Of a stretch of DNA of 64,000 nucleotides, positions 22,650 through 32,010 are shown one piece after another; the first letter of the stretch is position 1, and every line of letters starts with the position of its first letter. The position numbers and the translations under genes are program-made. Below the pieces are notes generated by a model, which saw only the letters and a list, made by a program, of their open reading frames with translations, did no database searches and had not been told where the DNA came from. Source of the stretch: Blattamonas nauphoetae (taxonomy: Eukaryota > Preaxostyla > Oxymonadida); the NCBI GenBank assembly GCA_033064195.1, contig JARBJD010000071.1:186001-250000 (forward strand), given 5' to 3'.

Positions 22650-23363
22650 TTACCGATAGCACGATGAAGGGATAGTGGGAAGCATGAAACTGGCTGGGCA
22701 TTTTCCGGCATACGCTCGAACATAATCAGCTGATGGGTTGATTTTCGGGAATGTGCTCTTGTGGGCATACAGCACATTCACGCCCGACAGATAAGACTTC
22801 CCGCCTATTGATTGGCACTCCAAGAGAACCTCGACGCCAAGTCCAGCCTTTAAGGCGGCGGCAACCGCTGTTTTTTGGTACACCTTTGTCCCTGGAACGA
22901 TTCCGCGGCCTTTCAGGATTCCGGCAAGGTTGAGTTGCGTGTGAAGTTGGATGGTTTTCTCGAAATATGATTTTTGGGTTTTGAGGAGATCGGTGGAGCA
23001 GGTTCCGTGTTTCTCCCATTCGTGCTTGTAGAAGGTGTCATCTGAGCCTCGAGTTGAGATCCAGTTCTGTTTCAGGTTCGCAAGGCCGGCGATCTCTTTT
23101 GCATTGTAAGGATATGAACTATTGCAGTTCTGAGGCCAGGATGTGGAATTGTGATTTGGCCACAATCCGTGAATAATAAATTCGTTGGTCCCACGCACCG
23201 GGCCTACACCAGATCCTGGTTTATCGTGGAGGCAGGCTGTTGCAGTGTACATGGTGCACAAGAGAAGATTGTTGTAATTACCAGGGGCATCATTCGGATA
23301 TGAAGACTCTGGTGGGGAAAATGAAGAAGCAGAGACAATAGTGATTACGGAAGCAAGAAGCAT
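22650..23363 (-). CDS. RNase T2 family secreted or lysosomal ribonuclease
   Basis: I start this gene at the internal Met (23363), which begins a signal peptide MLLASVITIVSASSFS. The frame also extends 21 codons upstream to 23426 with a less suitable N-terminus. The product is about 237 residues, normal for the family. Both conserved active-site segments are present: FIIHGLWPN (CAS I histidine) and FYKHEWEKHGTC (CAS II histidine and glutamate). Cysteines are distributed as in RNase T2 disulfides, with several N-glycosylation sites (NHS, NSS). It cleaves RNA through a 2',3'-cyclic phosphate intermediate in acidic vacuoles or outside the cell. There is no intron. Confidence 0.95.
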   Translation of the reverse strand: MLLASVITIVSASSFSPPESSYPNDAPGNYNNLLLCTMYTATACLHDKPGSGVGPVRGTNEFIIHGLWPNHNSTSWPQNCNSSYPYNAKEIAGLANLKQNWISTRGSDDTFYKHEWEKHGTCSTDLLKTQKSYFEKTIQLHTQLNLAGILKGRGIVPGTKVYQKTAVAAALKAGLGVEVLLECQSIGGKSYLSGVNVLYAHKSTFPKINPSADYVRAYAGKCPASFMLPTIPSSCYR

Positions 23364-23483
23364 TCTGTCGATCAAACCATACTTCAAAACAGTTCGAACC
23401 AGTGTTGAACAGGATCCGATTTCCAAAAAAAGAGATAAGGTAAATTCAGAATAATGAGAAGGAGGTAAAGGATTTTGGCTAGA

Positions 23484-24737
23484 CTACAGTTCTGATTTGA
23501 TGAGAGCGTATTCTATGTAGTTCGTTTTCTCGGGGCCTTCGATCTTGATTGTCACCCAATTGGCTTCCAAAAATTCCGGATTGACTTTGGCGTCGAAAGG
23601 AAGTGAATATCTGATGGATTCTTTGTCCAATAGATAAGAGACGGGGGAGCAGGTTGTTGGTGATGTCTGTTTATACGTTTTTTCGTACTCAAGCTGCTTA
23701 AAGTTGGTGTTGAGCTCGATTTCTTGGTCATAGCGACGTGGAGACACATACACTTTATATTTGTCCTTTGAACAGTGGTAGAGCTGATAGTTGCTATCTC
23801 TCAGAGAGACGATCAACTTTCCTCCCGTTATATAGACATCGTTGAGAGCTGGCTGTATCGATTTCCATTCAGGTTCCCTTTGGATGCTTGAGGTTGAATT
23901 GGTCACATCCCCTCCAAGAACGTAAGAGAATGTGACTCCCTTGTTGATGAGGTTATACATACGAGAAGTAGAAATTGTGCCGAGAGTAACGTACGCTGAT
24001 GTGGGAGAGCGGAAAATCGACTGTCTCAAGCACGTGCCACTCAGGGTTCGTACTGTCGATAAATCGTCGATATTCAACGGTTCATCCTTGCTATAGGCAC
24101 TCAAATCGATGAAATCATAGACGAGGATCTCAGGATCGTAATTGTTGACGACAGTTGTAGAAGCGATTTTTCCCTTGTCAACATGGACGACAGCTCCTGT
24201 TTCAGTTGATTCGTCGAAGCAGAGGGAGGGAATATTGAGTGCTTCATACTCTTTAAAGGATGAATAGCGAGGATTGTACAGTGTGATCGTTCCCGCGAGA
24301 GTGGCTTCTGACAGAACCTTGATGAGATATGGTTTTTGATCCTTCGTGCCGACTGGGGTTCTGTCGCTGATAATCGTGACTTTGAGTGTCACAGCAAGGT
24401 GCATTTGAGAGGAGCCTTCTAAAACAAAGGTTCCGTGACCTTCTAAGATTTCTCCGCCTCCAATGGCGAGTGCGTGCGTCTTTTGCACGGAAGATGTATT
24501 TCTGAATCGACTGCTTGAAATCTTAGTTTCATTTTGGAAAGTAGCGCGATCCTCGATCGAGATTTTTGTGAGTGTGGAGATATTGCGCGTTGATGCAAAA
24601 ATATGGTCGATTGAATGGCATGGATGGAGTTCCGTGCAGAAATCGTTTGGTAGGCTATCCCACTTCAAGTATTCCGTAGTGGCAGAGAAAGATTCTGAGG
24701 CTCGAAGTGCACAGAGAAGAAAAGTCAGAGGGATCAT
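23484..24737 (-). CDS. Small secreted protein related to one module of the giant beta-helix receptor
   Basis: A 417-residue intronless frame with a signal peptide (MIPLTFLLCALRASESFS). It has no membrane span. Near residue 34 it carries FCTELHPCHSIDHI, matching the module-start motif C-x(4)-P-C-x-[ST]-[IL] that recurs about ten times in the protein at 46377-59329 (for example CGKEALPCQTLP). The following strands (HALAIGGGEILEGHGTFVL, SQMHLAVTLKVTI) are beta-helix-like. It is thus likely a soluble single-module relative of the receptors. Function is not recognised; a ligand, decoy or adhesin are all possible. It lies between RNase T2 and the MRH receptor, all on the minus strand. Confidence 0.7.
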   Translation of the reverse strand: MIPLTFLLCALRASESFSATTEYLKWDSLPNDFCTELHPCHSIDHIFASTRNISTLTKISIEDRATFQNETKISSSRFRNTSSVQKTHALAIGGGEILEGHGTFVLEGSSQMHLAVTLKVTIISDRTPVGTKDQKPYLIKVLSEATLAGTITLYNPRYSSFKEYEALNIPSLCFDESTETGAVVHVDKGKIASTTVVNNYDPEILVYDFIDLSAYSKDEPLNIDDLSTVRTLSGTCLRQSIFRSPTSAYVTLGTISTSRMYNLINKGVTFSYVLGGDVTNSTSSIQREPEWKSIQPALNDVYITGGKLIVSLRDSNYQLYHCSKDKYKVYVSPRRYDQEIELNTNFKQLEYEKTYKQTSPTTCSPVSYLLDKESIRYSLPFDAKVNPEFLEANWVTIKIEGPEKTNYIEYALIKSEL

Positions 24738-24955
24738 TGATTAGATAGATCAAAGGAAAAAGAGGATTATGAGTTCGAACGGATCAATGGGTCGAAGAAG
24801 AAAACTTCGAGCGCGAGGTTGAGTCGAACACCCATTTTATTGGCACAATCGCCACAAAGTGCAGATAGAACAAACAAGAGTAAACATCTAGAAACCGGAC
24901 AGTGTGAAGATACAATGAAAATGAAACAATTGAACAGCCTCCTCGATGAAGTGTT

Positions 24956-25707
24956 TTACTCGAGCGGATCGAACCCTCGCTGCTTCTTTCTGCATGGAGA
25001 GAAGAGGCACTTCACTCCTTCCATCACCATTCGTGGGATCCCGACCCAAAAATAAACGAACGGGACGACTTCTATTCCCGACTTCTTCCTTCCACAAGCG
25101 TTGATTGGGATGCCAATGGCGAAGAAGAGCGCGAGGGACGAAAACAAGATGATAATAAACAACCATCCCCATCCCAATCCGCCTCCCTTGGCACAGCCTT
25201 GGGGGCCCCTCCAATCAATCTGGATCGTCATTGTATCCATGCCAGTCACGACAATATCGGCTTTTTTCCCACACCGGATGTTCCACCGAGCGGTGTGTGG
25301 TGTTGCGAACTCTTTTCGCTGATCTAAAGTGAAGAGAGTGTGAGAAACCAGAATAAGGTTGTGGAAGTCACATACGTTCGACATAGACCCCTTCGTTATT
25401 GGGGAGTTCATCACAATTTTCGTCCGAGAGAAGACCGTAGCATTCGCAAGTGCTTGCGACAGTTCTGAAGAATGTGCATCCTTCTTCGTAGCATGCCGCA
25501 GTTTGAGGAATTTCTTTGCGGAAATTCGCCATATATCCAAATATATCTTCAGTTCCATTGTAGTACCAACTGGGAAGAATGATTAATAAGCGATGGGAGA
25601 GAGAGACGGACAAACCCTTCAGCCGTGATGCCTCTGAGGTCATAATTCTTCAGGATTTTTGGGTCACATGCACAATATACACCAAATATGAGATTGAATA
25701 TAAACAT
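24956..25707 (-). CDS. MRH-domain type I membrane receptor, Atg27 / mannose-6-phosphate-receptor-like
   Basis: Exons complement(join(24956..25323, 25376..25569, 25616..25707)) give 217 residues. A short signal peptide (MFIFNLIFGVYCACDP) leads to KNYDLRGITAEGWYYNGTED, the usual opening of a mannose-6-phosphate-receptor-homology domain. Paired cysteines follow (TAACYEEGCTFF, STCECYGLL, WNIRCGKK, GPQGCAKGG). One span (GWLFIIILFSSLALFFAIGI) is followed by a cytoplasmic tail GIEVVPFVYFWVGIPRMV, similar to the Atg27 / M6PR tail around the PxxxFW region. These proteins cycle between Golgi and endosomes. The open frame alone is misleading: its upstream part is out of frame with the MRH exon, and splicing with introns of 46 and 52 nt restores the fold. 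Confidence 0.8.
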
Positions 25708-25855
25708 CAGAGAAAATGACAATTACTCACGTATGGTGTGTCGATCATAAAACCATAATTTTGACAGGTTCAATTTGGAGAAGTTGTGCCGGGAGCTGAA
25801 TGAACTCCTTCAGCTTACAACACATTTTCGACACTTTAACAGGATGTTCTGTTAT

Positions 25856-26941
25856 CTAGCACGAGCATTGTCGTGTTTTGTCGTCTGAAATCTTGATTTC
25901 GAGATTCGGAGTCTGAATCACATGTGTTCTAAAGCAAGTGAAATATTGCTTGAATAATCTAGAGACACACTCAGCAAGCTTCTTTTTTAATGCCAGTTCC
26001 GCCAGAGCAACGAACACTGCGAGAAAAGTGTTATTATGTTTCACAACAATGATAAACAAAAGATTACAGTAAAATAAACTCCTCCATTCACAAAAGAAAA
26101 ACGATGGGTGGCATACATTCCTCAACACCGGCAGCTGTCTTTGCTGATGTCTCGACACATTTGTACTGTGAACCTAAGCTTTGAGCAATTAAATGAACAC
26201 GTTTGGACGAGGGCTGTCGAATATGAAGGCAAGAGCATGGAGTAGAAGTGATATAACGGGCTAACCTTGTGAAAAGATGATGGGAGGTCGATCTTGTTTC
26301 CAGCGTACACAAATGGAAGAGAAAGTTGTTGTTCGGTCCCAAAATGGGAAAGAAAGAACGAATGCCACGTGGAAATATTGTTGATGGAGTCTTCATTCGA
26401 AATATCATAAACCTGATGAAGTGGTCGAGATTTGAAAAAGTGTCATCGACAGTGAATGCTAGTGAAGAAGGTATGGTGAATGCATACAATTCCACAAGCA
26501 TCTGCACCGTGGAAATAGGATGTCGAGAGGGATTTGAATCGTTCTTGGCCGGCTGTATCCCAAATTTGGAGGATGACTTGCACTCCATCAAGAATCAGTT
26601 CTTGAGAGAAGAAATCTGATATTATTCATAAAAGAAGAGATATATAGCAAATAAATATAGAAGAACAAGAAAATAGTGGAAATTGTCAAAAAATGGGCAT
26701 TCAAAGTTTACCTGCACCGATAGTCGCTCGATACTGCTCTGAAAACTCATGCGAGACGAATTGATTAAGTAATGATGTTTTTCCAACGCTTTCCATGATA
26801 AAGCCAGGTGGATGATGAAAATTTGAGAAGAGAGGGAAGATGTCATTCTGAAGAGCAAAAATCAGACCCCATGTCACCGATGAACACAACTTTCAAGGTA
26901 ATCGAATGAAGACGAATATTTGGCTCTTCCTGAGCATTCAT
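25856..26941 (-). CDS. Rab7-like small GTPase (six exons)
   Basis: Exons complement(join(25856..26016, 26117..26213, 26266..26412, 26488..26615, 26712..26788, 26868..26941)) give 227 residues. All five introns (52-100 nt) keep frame. G boxes: GDMGVGKTS (G1), a Thr in RATIGADFF (G2), WDTAGQERF (G3), GNKIDL (G4) and ETSAK (G5). Rab family features include [20 protein letters not shown], which resembles Rab7 in the GAD(A/C)C stretch. The C-terminus RQCSC is a CxC geranylgeranylation site as in Rab7. It likely controls late endosome or vacuole traffic, in line with the neighbouring MRH receptor and RNase T2. Several further ATGs lie upstream in frame up to 27037, but they add a hydrophobic segment unlikely in a Rab, so 26941 is preferred. 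Confidence 0.93.
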
Positions 26942-27066
26942 GAGGTAACAAGAGCTATGTGTTTCAAGAATTCGAAACAAACCCATTGATGGCTTGACAA
27001 CAGTCCAGAAAAGAACATATATCATAAATAAAGACAAAATGAGATGAACAAGAAGATTATTGCACG

Positions 27067-30052
27067 TTAACTCGCCTGTACACCATCAGAGGGTGATCCT
27101 TCCACATCTTTAGCGAATCGACTGCGAACTGGCAGTCCTCCCTTAATGTAGTCCTTCATAACACTCGGCTCTTGGTAATGACGCTTCGTCCGATGCATAG
27201 TCACACTCTTCTCGTTCAACAAGACTTCATCCCGCATCATTTCCCCTCTATTCGATTCATTCGCCCTCACGCGTGATGCCGAGAGCGCCCGCTTTGGCTG
27301 TGATGGTTCGAGATCAGGAGATGCTGTGAAAGAGATGGTGCTGACTTGGGAAAGCGACTGACGAGGAGCCGAGCGTGGGCGTAGCACGGTTTGCCCGTCC
27401 CATGACACCAATGCGCATCCATCCTGGCTTTTGGGTGGTTTTTGATTCAAAATGTCGGAACTGGAATATTTGGTGGATATTGGACTCGCTTTCTTTTCGG
27501 GTTTTGGTGGTTCCATTGTTCCTTTGAAGAGAGAGTCGATGTGATCAACACGAGCTTGTGTTTGTTCTACAATTCGAACACCTTCGTTTTTTCTTTGAAA
27601 ATCAACAAGTTCAGAGCCCTCATGAGCTATAATATCACCATGTGATGGTTGGGCTCGTGGAGATAAAAAGTTGGTGCGATCGTCTCGATCGTATTTGTGA
27701 TCTGAGTGGGTTACAACGTCCACACTAACATTCTTTTGGTACAGAGCCATTCTCCGTTCTATAGAATGGGGCAGCGGTTGGAGTTGGGTTTTTTTATTGT
27801 CGACAGACTGTCGTTGAACTGGGTGAAGATTCCGTGGCGAAAGAAGAGCGGATGGATCTGATAAAGATTCACGGAAATACGCTCGGGGAGATGTGAGAGC
27901 ATCAGAAATTGATTTCGAGACAGTTGTCGAGAGGGAGGACAGGAAAGCGAGATAATCAATTTCTTGTCTATTCTCCTCTCGTTGCTTTTGATCCTTTGCT
28001 GCTGCTGCGTCTTCCATTTGGTGAATTGTGTCAACTGTACGTCTGTGAAATCGAGGTGTCAAGTCTTCGGTTGTTTCTTCATTCATTTTGTGGATCCGAG
28101 CTGATTGAGATCGTTGACGCTGCGGAGTCGGTGGAAGCGGTGGTTTCGCAGCGGAATCAGCGTGAGTGTCGGAGGGTGCACTTTTACTGGGAGTTTCTTT
28201 CGATTGACTTTCTGACTTCTGAGTATGTGGTGTGATGGAGTTTTGAATTCGATTGAGTTCATCCTTCTTTAAGTGAACACCGCAGCTTGTGAGGGCATGT
28301 TCGAACGACGTCAGATCAATTCGACCATCTCGAGCTGTGTCCATCGAATTCAAAGCGATTCCAAGTCGTTTGGCTGTCGTGTCTCTCAAAATTCGTTTTT
28401 TGAGGTCGTCTGGAAGATGTGCTGGTTTTCCCAAAGTTCGTTGCCCAGAATGATTCTTGTTGACTGATGAGACCGATCGTGATGTCAGGCTTCTTTCTGT
28501 GGACGGCGATTCCTCTTTAAACGGTTTGAGAGACGGAACTTTCGAGGTAGTTGAAGTTGACGAGGTTGTGGTCGTTTGGCGAGTCTAAAGTTGAGAGAAA
28601 GGGAAGTCAGAGAGAGATGATCACATTTATAATGATAAAGCGAAGACAGACTCGAGATGATGTTGGTGTCTGATGTGAAGTCTATGAGAGGAGATAGAAC
28701 AAAATGGTATGAAAAATTAAGATAAAAATGTGGTGAGTGATACTCGTGATGTTCGTGGGGTTTGTGTATTCGATGACTATAAGTGGGAGGAGGATGAGAT
28801 CGGTTTAGAAATGTGATGACAAGAAAGGAGAACTATCAAATTGAAAAGTGAAAACAAACACGTCCTGATCTTTCTGTTAAAGATCCATCGTTTTTGTTGT
28901 GTCCTTGCTCGATACCACGGTTGGAAGTCCGAGAACTTGAAGACTGATGAATTTGACGGAAAGAGAAAAAATGAGCAGATTAAATTCCAGCGCATACTCG
29001 TTCGGTCATGCTTCCGTCACGGCGATCATGTGAAGTGTTGTGTTGGGAGGAGACTGGACGACGCTTGGCGGATTCAGATCGAGTCTGTTCTTGATCTATC
29101 TGGGTCGTCTTTTGTTCATAGCTGAGATGAGAAGGAACAGTAAATGATAGAAGGAGTTCAGGAAGATCAGAGGAATGGACCATTGAGGTCAATGAAGAAG
29201 TGAGCAATGGTGATTGAGATATCATACATCTTCTCGCATTTCTTCACAAAATCGTTGTACTTCACCTTTGCAGCATTGCCACCTTGCTCGCTGGGATAAA
29301 TGAGAGAGATATTGAGGAAGCATGATGGAGTAATGAGGTGAAGAAATTGAAAAATTGGAGCAAGTGGATCGACAATGGACGAGTTTCCCCACGGAATTGA
29401 TGATAAAGGTGAGATCAAGGCATACTGTGCATAATCTCTGACACAGACATCAATAAATACCGGATCCAGTCCTATTCCTGCAGACCCAAGCGCCTTTCGG
29501 AGTGAATCAGGATATAGTTCCCCCTTTCTCGAAGAATCCATCAGAGAAAACAGCTGCAATCGCAAAACACCCATGGAAATAATAGATGGAGAGAGAAGTC
29601 AATAAAATGGGTGGTGGGTGAGAGAAAAAATTGAGTTGGGCGGAAAGAGGTGACGAGGAATTGGGAGAGGAAGACATGAAAATTGAGGATGAACCAGACT
29701 TTGTAAAGCTTCGTTTGATCATTCTGTGCGAGTTGAGAGCCGATGTTGTAGTATGACCTGGATCGAGAGAAAAAGACGATGAAGATTTGAAGTTGAGAAA
29801 TGGGTAGAATCTGAATGTAATCTCGAAAATTGTCATTAAATGGCATATTCTGCTTTGGTAAAAATCAAAAAACGGTAAAATAGTCATCTTCCTACACACT
29901 GTGTGACAAGATTCGTGTTTCTTAGTGTTTTCCGAGGGGCTGATGGGGGACGAACTGTTTTCTTCGTCGTTTTAGTTCTACAGGAGGAGATGCAATAGAG
30001 TAAGTGGAAAGTCAGAGAGATACGGTGAGAAGCGTGTGGTTGAAGAAAACAT
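27067..30052 (-). CDS. EF-hand protein with Ser/Thr/Arg-rich linker (ten exons, micro-exons)
   Basis: Exons complement(join(27067..28584, 28652..28681, 28744..28776, 28860..28943, 28998..29121, 29228..29290, 29426..29553, 29700..29757, 29900..29977, 30024..30052)) give 714 residues. Phase is maintained at every junction. One EF-hand-like region spans exons 3-5 (KLFSLMDSSRKGELYPDSL, then KVKYNDFVKKCEK); another lies in the last exon (ALNSMDTARDGRIDLTSF). The Ca-binding loops are incomplete at some positions, so binding is uncertain. Exons of 30 and 33 nt encode TSHQTPTSSR and SSNTQTPRTSR in a disordered linker. The long last exon is polar and probably disordered. It may be an axonemal or cytoskeletal calcium sensor (guess). 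Splicing could be alternative at the phase-0 micro-exons. Confidence 0.8.
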
Positions 30053-30271
30053 TTCGGATAACCCTCACTTATGGGCAAACATCAAAAAAATGATAGAATC
30101 TCTCCGAACAGGGTCTCTCTACATGAATGGAGAAGACTATGTGTTTCTAACGTGTGAATGTGATAAATCCTTCCAATCTTTCTCAGACTATGTTTAAGGT
30201 CCTGGTCTCTGTTCCAAAACGGGGCAAGGGTGGACTTTCTGGGCCAAAAAACTCTATGTAGTGGCAAAAAA

Positions 30272-30349
30272 GTTGTGCTCGGCGGGAGTCGAACCCCGAG
30301 CACAACAGTCGACAGAGGGGTTGGCTACCGCTAGGCCAAACGCGCCGCA
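30272..30349 (-). tRNA. Degenerate tRNA-like element (pseudo-tRNA or tRNA-derived repeat)
   Basis: On the minus strand there is a good A box (TGGCCTAGCGG, 30328-30338), a perfect B box (GGTTCGACTCC, 30285-30295) and a T6 terminator just beyond (30266-30271). The cloverleaf is poor: only about four of seven acceptor pairs and three of five T-stem pairs form, and no proper anticodon stem is evident. Instead an 11-bp stem (GTTGTGCTCGG with CCGAGCACAAC) encloses the B box. It may be transcribed by RNA polymerase III, but it is unlikely to be a working tRNA. A SINE head is another possibility. Confidence 0.5.
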
Positions 30350-30869
30350 CGTTCACTTCCAAAAAATTGGTGTCTTGAAGGGAGAACTGCAGTAGATTGT
30401 CACTTCACGATACATCATGATCAATCGCTATGTTTTGAAAAATTGTAAGAAAATACGAGACATAAAGTTGAAATGAATCAAGAAAGCGTAAAGATGAAGT
30501 GATATAGTTCGCCGATCGACCTCATCAAACACGATCGAAAGATCGTGACATTCTCTGAGACGATCTCGACAGTATTCTCAACATTTTGAAAATAAAACGT
30601 GTTCACATCCATATTCGACAATTTAGTACGAGAGAATAGCCTCGATGAACAACAATGTCACAACACACCTCGATCACCTTTGGCCCAGAAAGTCCACTCG
30701 TGCCCCAAAACGGTTCGGATCAGAAGTCCAACCCCATTTCCACGACTACACATGCCTCGCAAGCCTTCCAATGATCCTACTTCTGATCCTCATGATTGTA
30801 TCAAACCTATTTTTCTTAACATCGACCCTACAACGATTGAAACTGGGGAACAAGCCTCGTTGAACTTCA
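30350..30869. other. Intergenic sequence with a short inverted copy of 30230-30248
   Basis: No gene is supported. TTTGGCCCAGAAAGTCCAC occurs at 30678-30696 and in inverted orientation at about 30230-30248, with related flanks (TGCCCC, AAAACGG). This may be a dispersed repeat. A 98-codon frame at 30599-30895 overlaps this copy and the MITE end and is not credible as a gene. Confidence 0.4.
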
Positions 30870-30871
30870 TA

Positions 30872-31226
30872 CAGGGTGGCCCAGAAGTAGTCTAACCCTA
30901 TGGGTCGATCACTTCTCGTCGAACAAATTCCGTTGACACCAATCGTCTTTCTCCTCACTACAATGCTTCTTAATTTCACTTCTTTTCTTTTCACCACTGT
31001 TTCGTTGATCAACAATCCTTGTCCGCTCAAGAAAGGAGTGTTCAAAAAACGGAGTCAGTCCCGTTTCATGAGATCCATCGAGACTACAGTCGAGGAAGCA
31101 CTTGTGAAATGAAAAGAAGGGAAATTTTGAAGCATAGGAAAGAAGAGAAAGACGATTGGGGTCAATTGCGCAAGATCGAAGAAAAGTGATCGACCCATAC
31201 GGTTAGACTTCTTCTGGGCCACCCTG
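30872..31226. mobile_element. 355-bp MITE with mariner-type inverted ends
   Basis: Terminal inverted repeats of about 50 bp start CAGGGTGGCCCAGAAG at the left and end with its complement at the right. About 46 of 50 positions pair. Both ends are bordered by TA (30870-30871 and 31227-31228), the Tc1/mariner target duplication. The interior has no transposase. The ends resemble, but do not match, those of the mariner copy at 32011, so a different transposase probably mobilised it. Confidence 0.85.
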
Positions 31227-31228
31227 TA

Positions 31229-32008
31229 GTCCCCAAATCAACCCGTACTTGTTCATCAAGTAGTACCAAGGCTAGAGATGTACCATCGAATCATATACGT
31301 GACAAGACAGATGTCGAATCTTAAATCTTTCACTTCTAGGCAAAGTTATCGATTGATCAATCCATTCATTTTTTATCCACATCATCCTTCTCTTTGCGAA
31401 TAAACTGATTGAAACCAACTAAACAATCTTGAAATGAAACACTGGGAAAGGGATCAACCAAAAGATGGTAGAAAACTGGTTAAAAAACTGAAAATGACCA
31501 CTGTCTTTGATTTGACACTGTCTGTGCTTTTAGGGAAGAAAGACGCTGGAAAAGACAAGGGAGTAGAAAAAGAAGTTCTAGTCGCTGTAGAGGAATGAAT
31601 ATGTTCGTGTGGAAGTCTCGAGTGAGATCAAGATCAAGAGGTCATCAATGGTCCTGCTTTGCATTTCACTGTCGTACTGCCTTCGTGGGAATCTTCAATG
31701 CCAACAGGACCAATCACTTTCGCGGCATATGAGCTGAGTCCTTCCGCAGAGCCGCCAGATCCGAACCAAAACGTACACGATGTTGAGTACAGCCAAGCTG
31801 GGCAATCACGAGGGAGGGGAAGAGAGTTGAGGGGGTGTGTGGTGAGTAAACTTCGTAAACATGTCGGGAAGGGGTTGGGTCAGAGACAGGAAGAGGTTTG
31901 AAAGATGGGTTGTGAACTGATGGTTGGAAGCATCTTGTTCCGTATTGATGGGCCAGCTTGAAATCAAGATTGGATCAAAAAAGTTTAAAATATGAGAGAA
32001 ATGGATGA
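31229..32008. other. Intergenic sequence between MITE and mariner
   Basis: No supported gene. A plus-strand frame of 80 codons (31659-31901) is Pro/Ser/Gly-rich, has no homology I recognise, and lacks clear exon partners. AT-rich runs predominate elsewhere. Confidence 0.4.
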
Positions 32009-32010
32009 TA

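Noticed and set aside
30272-30349. Functional tRNA
   Set aside because: Acceptor, anticodon and T stems do not pair properly despite good A and B boxes.
30599-31112. Small plus-strand genes inside and beside the MITE
   Set aside because: Their frames cross the MITE boundary or lie wholly within it and show no conserved domain.
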